DNA from: Ehretia macrophylla
Taxonomy: Eukaryota > Streptophyta > Magnoliopsida > Boraginales > Ehretiaceae
NCBI GenBank assembly: GCA_037974665.1
Contig: CM075765.1
Coordinates: 58,864,247-58,928,246 of the forward strand
Direction: 5' to 3'
Length of the DNA stretch: 64,000 bases
Positions 1-11,040 of this stretch are shown in pieces (positions within the stretch are counted from its first letter, which is position 1; each line of letters opens with the position of its first letter). The translations under genes were made by a program, and so were the position numbers. Under the pieces are notes generated by a model. The model was not told where the DNA came from. It ran no database searches and saw only the letters and a list, made by a program, of their open reading frames with translations.

Positions 1-52
1 AGCCTGCACAAAAGTCTGGCATCCAACCACCAGCTAAGCAAATAAAGTGCTA

Positions 53-115
53 TCAAGGAAATACCTCCCCTTGCTCCTCCTCCTCAATTACCTCAATAGG
101 ATCAGCTTCAACTAC
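53..115 (-). other. Acidic mini-exon candidate in LTR E
   Basis: On the minus strand a TTTTACAAGAG acceptor-like stretch is followed by an open frame of 20 codons and TGA at 55-53. It is rich in Glu and Asp, with a run of four GAG codons. The frame has the same phase relative to the AG as in the other LTR copies and exactly the same length as in families C and D. The acceptor is less canonical here (AG rather than CAG). Confidence 0.4.
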
Positions 116-1373
116 TCTTGTAAAATATAGTATAGAAAGAAATGAGAAAAAACAAATGATCAGCGAGGGTAATTGATCTCAAGGACGGAGGTGAGAGGAG
201 AATGCAATGCAAATAGTCAAATAGATCAGTCAATTATCATATAAAGATACAAGCAAAGCCATCAATAAATCAAGACAAGCATTAAGGCTATAATCATTCA
301 ATTAAAGGATACATTTCACTTTCCACGAGCAACTTTCAATCACGAATCCGATGACGACGCGCCGACCCAACCACCTTATTACTTCAGTTTGGAATACCCC
401 AGAAGTATCCAATAAATTCTACGACCCAAATCTCCCTGGGAGGCAACCCAAGAAAGAAAGGGAATAGGACCCGGAGCTAGGGCAACCAACCCTAGCAACC
501 CAAGGCTACCCAGAGAGGCCCATCACACCGCCCCTGACTCTATGAATGCAATACAATATACAATGCAACAAACCAGCAATAGAACCACACGTGGGAGAAT
601 AACAAAGTAGGTTACTCTCGCACGCAATAGCAACAGTTGGTATACATTTCAATCATAATCAACTTTAACAAGCCTAATAAGCAACAATAAGCATTCTACA
701 AGCATAACACTATGAAAACCAACAAAGTCACAAAACGACCCCAACTTTCAAAACGCTATTACTTCCAAACGAGCCACGAGTTTTGGAAATCGACTTTACC
801 ATTCCTCCTAGGTCACCATAAGACACGTCTAAAGACCACGAAACCCTACTTTACCCTAGAATTCCCGCAAAGCCCTGATTTTCCCCTTTGCTCGTTTGAA
901 CTACAGCTACCTCAACCGATCACCCAACCAATGTCACAACTGCACCAAAAGTGCTTCCATGACATACCTCGGCAATGCCATCACACAAAACGAGAAAATG
1001 CTAAACTCGACCGAAACACCCCCAACATGTACCAAGGCATTTTTCTCCGTTTTGCCATTACACAACCCAAACAAATCGTGCATTTAGGCATTCTAACATA
1101 TCTAGCATCTTTTCACATCAATAGAACGCAAAACGGAGCAACTTTTATGAAACGAGGGCTTACTATTCATAATTTACTATTCCATTATCAATTTAAATTC
1201 CAATTTCTATATTCAACCGTAGAAAATGCTAAAAAGCTACAAATACATGTTCCACAATTGTCAAGGAACATTCTTAAGTATCAAAACGGATAAAATAACG
1301 ATCTATGCATAAATCCTAAAAATTAAAGTTTGTGTATCATATATTCAAATGCGCAAATAAAGATGCTTCCCTC

Positions 1374-1375
1374 AC
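1374..1375 (-). other. 5' splice-donor-like GT in LTR E
   Basis: The minus-strand context is CTAAG|GTGAGGG, about 515 bases from the LTR start. It is comparable in position and sequence to donor-like sites in the other LTRs of this window. Splicing is not demonstrated. Confidence 0.35.
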
Positions 1376-1891
1376 CTTAGATGCTCCTAGACGCTAGGAA
1401 AACCACGTTGGAAGCCTCGGAAACAACCCCGTGCAAGCTCTCGTGAAGTTTTGAAGATTGGAAGTTGAAAACTTTTTTTTTTCTTTTTCCCTCAAAGTTT
1501 CAACCTTCTCCCTTGTTTTTTCAGCTTTCTTTGTTTTATTTTGTGCTATAATAAGCTTTTTAAAAGATGACAATCTAAGTCAAATGGTCAAGGCTTTGGT
1601 CAAAGGTTACTTAAGTTGGTCGAATAAGCTTATTATAGGCATTTTAAGGCTGAAACAACTAATACAATTATATTTCTAGTCAACAACAACAAAAATACTA
1701 AAATTAAAATACTAAATACTAGTTTTCACTATTTGTTGAGAACTAGAAAACGCTCTCTAACTATCACTCTCGAAATACAATGCACTTTGCGACGATAAAG
1801 GAAAAATAATTAAATTTCAAAGAATTTAAGAAAAATATAATTTTCAAAAAAATAAACAGGAAAATTTCACGTTCTGGGCTCGGGTATTACA

Positions 1892-4240
1892 CTATGGCTC
1901 AGGAGCGAGATAACAAAAAGTAAGGATTCGATTAGTTTTCTCACGTAGTTCAGATTGAATCTACTACGCACCTTTGGCTCTGGGGTATCCTGTATATAGA
2001 TAAGATCAAGGCGGATTAAAGAAAGGAATGGATAAAGCATCAGTCAGTTGACATGACATGAAAAACCTTCTCTTAGAAAGGTGTAGTGTAGATTAGGTAG
2101 GTGTTCAATGAGCTCGAGATAGCTGCCTGATGAGAGGAAAGGACATCGGGTACAAAATGTCCGGCAAACCACCAACCTACTCCTAAAAGAAAAACAAGAG
2201 CTTGCCCGGCAAACCACTAGAAGTTACCCATCGAGTCCAACAATGATCCAATTGGAGAAGCAAGCTGCTCTTTGTCACCCCATTTCCCTTGGGACCAAGA
2301 ACAAGCTCCAAAGAAGAATGACTTATCGTAATCTCAAGTACAATGGCTAGTTGGAAAGCCCTTCAAGCCAATCTCTTAATTCACATGAATGTGAAACCGT
2401 TGCAACCGATCCTGCATACCAATCATCCGCCGCTTACAATAATGTCACTAAGCCAAGGTTTCTATGGATTCAGTCCTATGGAAAAATACATATATTAGGG
2501 TAATTCAGTTAGTAGTATCACCGGTCAATCCCTGGGACAGACGTGAGTCCGTCCTTAAAAGCCCTAAAAATTGGGTCCATGAAGCCTTAGATACTTCAAC
2601 CCTCAATCTTTATTGTCCTTGAACCTAGACCATAGAAGTATGGTTATAGTCCCATTCCATTAGTGGGATCCATAGCCTACGGGTCATTCCCAAGCCAGTA
2701 AAAGAAAAAGGTTTTCGAGGACTACCCTAAGCCTACAAGTAGGCAGGACTTTCAGTTACAATGTGACAGTTGGGAAAGCCTTTCTAAAGCCAATCGATTA
2801 TCGGATTTCACCAACCCAACTACCACTACCAGGGGATTCCTAGATCCGCTCTTAAATCGTATTAAGATTCCAGTCTTCAATCAAACAAAATGAAAGCAGG
2901 AGATTGATTAGTTGTAGTAGCTACAAACAAATCTCGTGATGGTGATTAAACATCATTGCTATTAAATAGGCAGCTAGAAGTGAATTTCTCCCTTGCTTTG
3001 AAAACTTCTTTGGAAGTCTCTACTCAGACGGGGATGGGTTTTGTTAATCCAAGTCATACTCTATTGACTCAAGCAAAGTAGGTGTAGAAGGTGACACCTC
3101 CGCTAATTGTCAAATTACGTCTATCAGATAACTACTTTAATCAAAATTCTCAGGTTCCTCAATGCTGGCAAAGCAGCTTTGAGACTTCCCGCCCGAGGAG
3201 ATAATGTGAATCAATAATGGATGCGATGATCAAAGAAATAGTGTCACATAGGTCAAAGGTACAACCGCTACCGCCAGTATGATTTCTTTCCTTTACTAAC
3301 GAGCTAACCTACAAATCGCTCCGTGGGCTACACGAAGGGACGAGTTAAGGAACAAGAGTCAAAGATGACGTGGACGTCATACTACACAACACAAGCAAAG
3401 ACAGGAGGCCATTTACATAAGGGCACGCCTTACGTGCCACTACCAACCCTCGCAAGCTTTCTAGCCCTTCTTTTTAAGCTGTGAAGCGTACCAACTTTGA
3501 TTAACATCAAGTTGTATGTTTCGCTGCTATCTAATGAGGCACAACATCGGTTTGTCCAAAGGACTGGATCCCAAGGCTTTTCTTAGTCTAACATGATTGT
3601 TGGAACCTCGGTGGGTTGCTTATTGGATTTTGATAGAATTCAGTGACAGTCCACTCCTTAGGTCATACCAAGGTGCCCTCTCCTACCTATAAGGTTCCCC
3701 GTAATGAAGGATCCCATATGGTGAGATCATCGTGTTGGCATACCAGAATTAATGGAGGATCGACTCTTTGTCTAGTGAGGAAATCACGGGACAGCAAGTC
3801 GGCCACCAAAGTAAATCTAAAGATTGATAACAAATTTGCACTTGCTAGCTCTGTAGATCTAAATTATATTCTATTTTGATCTTTATCCTTGGTAGGCATT
3901 CCCCCATCTAACCTTAATGGGACAGGGGTACTAGCAGGGAAAAGGGCATTAAGTAATCGATATGAATCGGTTTACAAAGCTCTTTCCTTCCCTAATTCGT
4001 GTGTCTCCACTCAGATGGAAGTTGTTCGAAGACTTTCCAGTCCTAACGGGATTCTTGAAACGAATCTTATTAGTGGTTGCTGATAGTCTTACCAATAAGT
4101 CATGCATAGTCGTCTACTTGTATGCAAGGGAAGTCCAGCGGCCTATGCAAAAGTCTGGTGCTTTGCATGTTGTGCTTTATCTAAAGCAATGTGATAGCTC
4201 TTTACAATTAGCATATGGAGGAGATAAATGCCCTCCTGAG
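1892..4240. other. Unassigned 2.35-kb segment, possible organelle-derived insert
   Basis: This segment has no LTR, PBS, PPT, satellite monomer or recognisable protein. Base composition is more balanced than the AT-rich LTR flanks. The texture (for example GGAAAGCCCTTCAAGCC at about 2354 and GGGAAAGCCTTTCTAAAGCC at 2772) recalls plant mitochondrial intergenic DNA, which is an impression and not an alignment. Short ORFs at 3643-3879, 3889-4083 and 3962-4324 overlap in different frames and match nothing I know. The insert ends exactly where LTR B begins. Confidence 0.3.
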
Positions 4241-5006
4241 TGTGAAACCCCAGTTTTCGTCTTTATCTCGATTTGCGTATTTTGTCTCGTTTTGCATGAT
4301 TTGACATGTTTGTGTGTTAAATGACTTAGAATGTGCTGGATATGTGATTTATATTCCTAATACATACTAAGTGTACATTCATGAAATTTTTATCAAAAAC
4401 TAAATTATAAATTTTATCATCGGTTTTTATGAATAGTATTTTGGACACACGTCCACTAAAATTTTTACAGGGGTGTTTTAAACATTTTAAAACCTACTCC
4501 TCGGGTATTAATAGACCCGTGTTTGATTAAAATGGATTTAGAATCGGTTGTGGAATTTTAAAGATTTTTACACTTTCTTTTGCAAGAAATCGAGTTTTAA
4601 GCCGACGTGGGTGAAAATGTTGAAATGTAAAACTCTTTGCCACCTAAAATATATTTTCTAGAATTAGTTTAGGTGTCAATTCAATATTTGAGCAAGAAAT
4701 AGACAATAAATGAATTACAAGACTAAAATAGAATTAAAAGACTAAATAAAACTAACTTTGACCATTTTAAATTTGTTTGACCTTGGCATATATGCATCAA
4801 CACACAATAGAAAGCTCACAAAACACCACAAGCACACACACAAGGTGGCCGAAACTCCATAGCTTTCCTTGAGAGTTTTTCAACATTTTGTTCAAAGAGA
4901 TTTTTCATTAAAAGTTGCAATTAAAGGCCAAAGTTCATCAACCAAAGCTTGATTCCACTTCTTGAGCATCCATTGAGCATCTTTCTAGCTTCATAACACA
5001 TCAATG

Positions 5007-5008
5007 GT
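5007..5008 (+). other. 5' splice-donor-like GT in 5' LTR B
   Basis: The context is TCAATG|GTGAGAG. The 3' copy has AAAG|GTGAGAG at the equivalent position (9783). The site lies about 200 bp downstream of the TATA-like CATATATGC. Confidence 0.35.
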
Positions 5009-5709
5009 GAGAGAAAAATTCTAGATCTCAAATGTCATCTTTTATGTTTTTACGTATAATTGAATTTTGAACCGTTAGAAAGTTGAATTGATGTTATATT
5101 ATTGCTCAGTGCATGCTAAGGATCATTTATATGCGTTTATATAAGAGTTGAACCGTTGTAGCTTGAATTTTTATTTTCGGGTATTAAAAGTTGAGTTGTT
5201 GGCTATTTGTTGAATATTTGGAGTTGTAGTGGTTAGAATCGATTGCTGTCGATTTGTAAAAGTTTGTTAAATACGGGGTAGTGCCATTGTAATGCCAAAA
5301 TTTTTGATTATGAAGTCGGTGTGAAAGTCAAGAAATTTCAGCCTAGGTGCATTGAGGTTTTAGGGTTGTTGGGCTTGATTTGAATGTATTTTGGTTGGTT
5401 TCCGAGGGGTCTAATGTAGTTGATTGAGTGTGTGAGTGATAGGAACTGGTTTGGAGTTGTTTGGATTAGTAGAATGTAAGTTATGATTATTAGAAGTTTA
5501 GGTCGTCTTTCTATAAAATGTTGATATATGCCTTTAAATAATCGGGTAGTGTTTAAGTGATTGAATTGTGAGTTGTTGATGGTTAGATTAGGGTTTGGTT
5601 GTGTGTCTAATGCATGTTAAGTGGGGTGGCCTACTTTGTCATCTAACTTAGTTGTCTAGTTGTTAATTGATTAATTGATGTTGTGTTGTTGTTATGTTAT
5701 TAATTGTTT

Positions 5710-5750
5710 GTTGATTATTGATTATTGATTATTGAATATTGTTTATTGAT
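5710..5750 (+). repeat. (TTGATTA)n short tandem repeat in LTR B
   Basis: Imperfect tandem copies of TTGATTA/ATTGATT. The matching tract in the 3' copy (10480-10533) has a different copy number, as expected of a microsatellite. Confidence 0.7.
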
Positions 5751-6173
5751 GAACCGGGAGATAGTCGAAAGAAAAAATTGTCCTTATTATTGCTGAGTCT
5801 TGGTATGCGTGTGCCACCTCTCGGGCGGTATCGGACCGTCGGGTTAAAAACGTCATAGCTACCAGAGGCTACCCTCATCTCACATGGGCGGAGATGCCAT
5901 GGAGGGCAGGGCTAGTAAGGTACCTCGGGTGTGTGTGTCATGAGGGTGATAAGAAGTTGGTTGAGATCGTGATGGCATTTGGAGCTACACCAACTAGAGT
6001 ATCCTTTATTGATTGGTCACTATAGTTATGTGTTTATATTGTTATTGATGTTTATTGTGTGTTTACTGCTCAAAGGATCATTTCCAAGGAACATAGTAAA
6101 TATTGTAGAGATCTATCGAATCCTCACTCAACTTGTTTTATATAAGCCCAATCTCAATTATTGCATGCATGCA

Positions 6174-6266
6174 GGTGTTACTGAGCCTGATTACGTGTAC
6201 GTGCCTCCAGAAGAGGATTATGTGACATATATGGACGAGTCCTACGTGCCAAAGTCTTGTCCCTAA
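6174..6266 (+). other. Acidic mini-exon candidate in LTR B
   Basis: GCATGCATGCAG (AG at 6173-6174) is followed by 30 codons and TAA at 6264-6266. The frame is rich in Asp, Glu, Tyr and Pro. It has the same phase as in the other LTRs, with the first exon codon split after one base. It is longer and more Tyr-rich than in families C, D and E. Confidence 0.4.
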
Positions 6267-6708
6267 TTTATGATGTCATATTCTTTGGTTATATTGTATT
6301 ATAAACTTAGTTGTCTGGTATTTCACTTAGAAGTTCATGTTATATAGGATGTGGTAAAGATAGTAGATTAAATGTTGCTAGCTTACTAATTTGGGTTCGA
6401 ACATGATTAGGTTTCTAGGTGGGCTATAATCTATTTTGGATGTGTATGTTATATAGTAAATGTATTATGTTAGAACGGAGGCGCATAACTATGAAAGAGT
6501 TGATGAAAGAATGTTTAATGTATGAATGGTTGCGTTGTATGTTGTTAATTTGATAGTGAAGTTGGTTGGTGATTTGTGGAGTTTGATGTATGATGTTCTA
6601 AAGGGTTGGTTTAGAGCCCTGATGCTCATGTTACTGTCGTTATGCTGCCGAAATTTCGTTGCGTCCTGACTAATCTTAAGGGGGGTCGAGTTGGGGCGTG
6701 ACATTAAG

Positions 6709-6720
6709 TGCTATAAGAGC
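6709..6720 (+). other. Degenerate primer-binding site of element B
   Basis: TGCTATAAGAGC stands where element A has TGGTATCAGAGC, the sequence complementary to the 3' end of initiator-Met tRNA. Two mismatches indicate decay. It lies 5 bp after the LTR end. Confidence 0.65.
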
Positions 6721-7300
6721 TTGTTTAGCTGTCAGACGGGGTATCCTCAGAATGTGGGTAGTGGTCTAAGCATGCAAGTATGTATTAATTGAAAGAAAAG
6801 TGAAACATATGTTAATATGTTTATGTGATTAACTTGTTTATGTGTCTATCTATCTATGTGATCAATATATCTTATGTGTTAAGTGAACCAATGTTGTCAA
6901 TATGCTTAATGTGATAACATGCCTTACATACTCAATGTGTTGTAATTAATGTGCATTTTTGACCAATGTGTTTTATGTGATTGAAGTGTCTTGTGTGATG
7001 TTAGTTGTGTATGTTGTTTTAATTGTTTATAACCAGCTTATGTGAAACAATGTGCTTTAGGTGCTCAATATACTTTGAGTGATTAATGTGAGTTACATAA
7101 TCAATTTGACTTATATGCAGTTTGTTACTTATGAGACTTTAATTGTTTATAACTTATTATGTGATATAACTTGTTTTCGTGATATTGGCTTCTTATGTAC
7201 TGAATTGTGTGTTATGTGATAATGTTGTTTTATATGTTAATTATGTATTATGTTGTAGTTGTCTTCATGTGATATAATTGTATATATGTTATAACTGCGG
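6721..7300 (+). repeat. Element B leader with degenerate TTATGTGAT-type repeats
   Basis: This is AT-rich leader sequence. From about 6780 to 7290 it is dominated by imperfect copies of TTATGTGATTAA / AATGTG words at irregular 15-30 bp spacing. The N-terminal half of gag, present in element A, is missing here. No other gene is visible. Confidence 0.5.
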
Positions 7301-8317
7301 ATGACTCTTTTGGGTGAAGTAAGGATGACTGTCAGAGCTCTTGGAATCAGAGGAAGACTCCGTAGGAATGAGTTCATGTCTTTAAAACAAGGTAGCCTGT
7401 CTGTTACGCAGTATGAGGCCCGATTCCATAATTTGTCACATTATGCTCTGGGTATGGTGCAAACTACTGAAAAGAGGATTCAGAGATTCATTCGAGGGTT
7501 GAGGCCGGAAGTTCGAGATAGCTTGACTTCTTTTCAGTTTTCCACATACAGTGAAGCCCTTACTGTTGCAACAAGAGTTGAGAAAAGAAAGAATGCGGTA
7601 GGTGCAGGGCCGAGTCAATCGAGTAGAAGACCTTCTCAGCCTCAGGACCAGCGAAGATATTTTCATCCTCGAAGTCGGCAAAGTCAGCTTCAGAGGCAAA
7701 ATAGGCCAGTAGACTTGAGGATACAGTGGATCAGTTTAACGGTTTCGCTAGTTCAAGGTTTTGTGGGTAATAGTGCTGCTCTTCATGTTCCATTTTGTGT
7801 TTTCTGTACCAAGAGGGGTCATGTTGAGACTGAATGTTAGAAGAAATTGGGAAAATGTCTAAGTTGTGGGAGTGATCAACACATGAAAGAGGACTGTCAT
7901 AAATGGCAAAATGATCGGGGTTTGACTACAGTTAGGGATGCCCAGGAAAAGCCTACTATAGTGAGAGCTCAACAAGATGATTCAGTTACCTCCTTGGTTC
8001 CAGATTCATCTGGGAATCGTGCTGCGGATCAAGTTATATGTTGTACTTTCTGCCACCGAAAAGGCCATCTCGAGTCTAGCTATCGGAAGAAGGCAGGGAC
8101 ATGTTTGGGTTGCGGTAGCAACCAACACAGAGCGAGGGATTGTCCTAGATATCAGAGGTCTAACGGTTGGCCAGTGACCCAGGATTACCAAGGTAGACCT
8201 GCGGGTAGTGCATCTCAGCAGCAGCGAGTTCAGGCTCAGGCCTACGCAGTTGTCATGAAGGAATTGCCAGAGGCAGCAGCAGTAATGAAAGATAATTTCT
8301 TAATCTCAATCAATTAG
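7301..8317 (+). pseudogene. gag: gag remnant of element B with duplicated CCHC knuckle pair
   Basis: One frame runs from 7301 to 8317, interrupted by a TAG at 7838-7840 where element A has a Trp codon. Recognisable homology starts near 7355 (the RRNEFMSLKQGS stretch), corresponding to the second half of the retrotransposon gag domain, so the N-terminus is deleted and the ATG at 7301 is probably not original. Two knuckle pairs follow. At 7796-7897 both fit CX2CX4HX4C. At 8042-8143 the first knuckle has lost its last Cys (Tyr instead) and the second is intact. Element A has only one pair. A Gln/Ser-rich linker separates gag from the knuckles. In the family, these knuckles bind genomic RNA during particle assembly. 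This copy is non-functional. Confidence 0.8.
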
Positions 8318-8514
8318 TTAAGGTATTGAATGATTCTAGTGCTACACTTTCTTTTATCATGTCTACTTGAGTGCAACATGCTAGAATATGAGTAGAAAGT
8401 TTGCCTTATATGATTGAAGTTAGCACGTGCTTTATATCAGTTGCCGACTGAGTAGCATATGATGCTGAAGCATATGAAATTCAGATTAGGGGTCAAGCTA
8501 CTTTATGACAATGT
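8318..8514 (+). pseudogene. Protease trace of element B
   Basis: After a one-base frame shift near 8317, 8323-8400 aligns with the aspartic-protease region of element A (VKVL, then D-S-S-A in place of D-S-G-A, then SF). It then meets a TGA, and the following bases still resemble A only patchily. The active-site Gly codon is changed. It is a dead remnant. Confidence 0.6.
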
Positions 8515-8935
8515 ATTGACTATTCGGATTCTTATTTGGCGATCTTATTCGGCATTCTTCCTCTGGATTTCTATATGAAGATTCTTATCCGGTATACTTG
8601 ATTTGGAATTCTTCTTTGGTATTTTCTATTGGTATTCTTATGTGGAATTCTTATATGGTGTTATCCCGAGTTCTTAATTTGGGATTATTATTTGGTATTC
8701 TCCAACGGTGATCTTGTTCAAAGTTCTCAGTTGGTATTCTTGACTTGGTGCTCTATTACGGGATCAATAATTGACAATCTTCTTCGGTAATTTTATTAGG
8801 AATTATTATTCAGAGGTCTTAGTCGGTGTTCTCATTCGCCATTCTTATTCAGGCTTCTTATTTGGGGATTCTTATTCGACGACCTTCTTCGGTGTTTTAC
8901 TTGGTGTTCTCAATTGGTATTCGGTCTTGCAATCC
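8515..8935 (+). repeat. Degenerate ~15-18 bp tandem repeat in place of pol
   Basis: About 420 bp of variants of ATTCTTATTTGGTATTC, with frequent TTC.TAT, GGTATTCTT and CGG words, fills the position where RT to integrase should be. The spacing between copies varies. It ends just before the pol-end-like AATTGCGAGGACGCAATT (8981-8998), which is also present at the end of element A's frame. Confidence 0.6.
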
Positions 8936-9003
8936 GTATGTTTGAACCAGCACCTGAGTTTTTCTATGGATCGATGTAGAATTGCGAGGACGCAATTATT
9001 TTA

Positions 9004-9015
9004 AGGAAGGGAGAA
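9004..9015 (+). other. Polypurine tract of element B
   Basis: The AAGGAAGGGAGAA stretch immediately precedes the LTR start TGTGAAACCCC. It is preceded by AATTGCGAGGACGCAATT, an almost exact counterpart of 16564-16581 in element A. Confidence 0.7.
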
Positions 9016-9782
9016 TGTGAAACCCCAATTTTCGTCTTTATCTCGATTTGCGTGTTTTGCCTCGTTTTACGTGATTTGACATGTTTATGTGTTAAATGAC
9101 TTAGAATGTGCTAGATATGTGATTTATATTCCTAATACATGCTATGTGTGCATTCATAAAATTTTTATCAAAAACGTAATCATAAATTTTATCGTCAATT
9201 TTTGTGAATCGTGTTTTGGACGCAAGTCTGCTAAAATTTTTACAAGGGTGTTTTAAACGTTTTAAAACCTACTCCTCGGGTATTAATAGACCCGTGTTTG
9301 ATTAAAATGGATTTTGAATCGGTTTTAGAATTTTAAAGATTTTTACACTTTCTTTTGTAAAAAATCGAGTTTTAAGCCGACTCAGGTGAAAATGTTTAAA
9401 TGTAAAACTCTTTGTCACCTAAAATATATTGTCTATAATTAGTTTACGTGTCAATTTAATATTTGAGCAAGAAATAGTCAATAAATGAATTAAAAGACTA
9501 AAAATAGAATTAAAAGACTAAATAAAACTAACTTTGACCATTTTAAATTTGTTTGACCTTGTCATATATGCATCAACACACAATAGAAAGCTCACAAAAC
9601 ACCACAAGCACACACACAAGGTGGCCGAAACTCCATAGCTTTCCTTGAGAGTTTTTCAACATTTTTTTCAAATAGATTTTTCATTAAAAGTTGGAATTCA
9701 AGGCCAAACATCATCAACCAAAGCTTGATTTCACCTCTTGAGAATCCATTGAGCTTCTTTCTAGCTTCATACCACATCAAAG

Positions 9783-9784
9783 GT
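9783..9784 (+). other. 5' splice-donor-like GT in chimeric LTR
   Basis: The context is CATCAAAG|GTGAGAG, equivalent to the site at 5007 in the 5' LTR of B. Confidence 0.35.
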
Positions 9785-10479
9785 GAGAGAAAAATTCTAG
9801 ATCTCAAATGTCATCTTTTATGTTTTTGCGTATAATTGAATTTTGAACCGTTAGAAAGTTGAAATGATGTTATATTATTGTTCAGTGCATGCTAAGGATC
9901 ATTTATATGCGTTTATATAAGATTTGAACCGTTGTAGCATGAATTTTTATTTTCGGGTATTAAAAGTTGAGTTGTTGGCTATTTGTTGAATATTTTGAGT
10001 TGTAGTGGTTGGAATCGATTGCCGTCAATTTGTAAAAGTTTGTTAAATACATGGTCGTGTTGTTGTAATGCTGAAATTTTGATTGTGATGTCGGTGTGAA
10101 AGTCCGGATATTTCAGCCTAGGTGCATTGAGGTTTTAAGGTTGTTGGGCTTGATTTGGATGTATTTTGGTTGGTTTCCAAGGGGGTTAATTTAGTTGATT
10201 GATGAGTGAGTGATAGGAACTGGTTTGGAGTAGTTTGGATTAGTAGAATGTAAGTTATGATTATTAGAAGTTTAGGCTGTCTTTCTTTAAAATGTTGATA
10301 TATGGATTTAGATGATCGGGTGGTTTTTGAGTGATTGAATTGTGAGTTGTTGATGGTTAGATTAGGGTTTGGTTGTGTGTCTAATGCATGTTAAGTTGGG
10401 TGGCCTACTTTGTCATCTAACTTAGTTGTATAGTTGTTAATTGATTAATTGATGTTGTGTTGTTGTAATTTTATTAATT

Positions 10480-10534
10480 GATTGTTGATTATTCATTATT
10501 GATTATTGATTATTGATTATTGATAAACTGGGAC
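10480..10534 (+). repeat. (TTGATTA)n short tandem repeat
   Basis: Counterpart of 5710-5750 in the other B-type LTR, with an altered repeat number and one CATTATTG variant unit. Confidence 0.7.
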
Positions 10535-10965
10535 ATATTCAACAGAAAAGGTTGTCCTCGGGGCGGATGTGTTGAATATCGGCTGGGCGGCAGAGGGCTT
10601 GCCGGTGGATATTCAAACTCCGTGCCCTATTCCCTCATTCGCCTGGTCCGGAGATTGCCAGGGGATGTTGGGTCATAGGATTCGGGGTACATCCGGAGTA
10701 CACCCACTGGAGTGTTTGGGGATTATGCCGACTTATCGTGATCGTGCTCGTGGTTCGTGGATCGTGATTGAAGACCAGTGAAGATTGGTGTATAGGGGAT
10801 TGTTGAAATGTATCCTTTTAATTGTGTGGTTATTTAAGTTATCATTGTTTCTTTAATTGTTTAAGTGTTATTGTTGAGTAATTGTATTATCTGTTGCATT
10901 GCACGCCCCGGGACTATATCCCTCACTGGGCAACAGTGGTTGCTCATACCTCGATATCTGTTTCA

Positions 10966-11040
10966 GGAGACGCTGAGGGTGATCCCCAGCTTGTTGATTT
11001 AGTTGAGGAAGAAGAAGTTCAGATCGAGCCTTTACCTTAG
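10966..11040 (+). other. Acidic mini-exon candidate in A-type LTR (5' copy)
   Basis: TATCTGTTTCAG (AG at 10965-10966), preceded by a pyrimidine-rich stretch, opens a frame of 24 codons ending with TAG at 11038-11040. It contains GAG-GAA-GAA-GAA in tandem. Sequence and phase are the same at 18503-18577. Confidence 0.45.

Larger units (their letters stand above)
1..1891 (-). mobile_element. LTR of a Ty3/gypsy element (family E), cut by window start
   Basis: Read on the minus strand, the LTR begins at 1891 with TGTAATACCCGAGCCC, a typical plant gypsy LTR start, and runs off the left edge. It shares the architecture of the other LTRs here: a GGTGAG donor-like site at 1374-1375, a block at about 420-560 that matches the other LTR cores (the complement of ACGACCCAAATCTCC and GAAAGGGAATAGGACCC; the ACAAAGTAGGTTACTC motif follows at about 604-619), and an acidic reading frame at 53-115. 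No PPT lies beyond 1891, so it is either the 5' LTR of an element extending left or a solo LTR. The small ORFs at 712-1293 and 1458-1679 are unrelated to known proteins and look fortuitous. Confidence 0.75.
4241..6703 (+). repeat. 5' LTR of element B
   Basis: It starts TGTGAAACCCC and ends GGGGCGTGACA, giving TG..CA ends, and is 2463 bp long. The first ~1543 bp align with 9016-10558. A possible TATA-like CATATATGC lies at 4788-4796, a donor-like ATGGTGAGAG at 5005, a (TTGATTA)n tract near 5710-5745, a GC-rich core near 5815-5960 and an acidic frame at 6174-6266. No target duplication can be paired because the right end of B has been lost. Confidence 0.8.
4241..10558 (+). mobile_element. Decayed Ty3/gypsy element B (5' LTR, gag remnant, partial 3' LTR)
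   Basis: Element B has a 2463-bp 5' LTR, a degenerate PBS, about 2.3 kb of internal DNA with a broken gag and a trace of protease, a PPT-like GGAAGGGAGAA at 9006-9015, and the first ~1543 bp of its 3' LTR. RT, RNase H and integrase are absent, so it cannot be autonomous. The 3' LTR breaks off at about 10558, where sequence of LTR A begins. The LTR halves differ at several per cent of positions by eye, so B is older than A. Confidence 0.8.

Noticed and set aside
712..1293. 193-codon ORF in LTR E
   Set aside because: No recognisable domain, antisense to the LTR, low-complexity composition, and no counterpart frame in other LTRs.
10569..10781. 70-codon frame (and its copy at 17984-18319) as a real gene
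   Set aside because: It covers the conserved LTR core, but homologous cores in C, D and E have indels that destroy the frame, so conservation appears non-coding.
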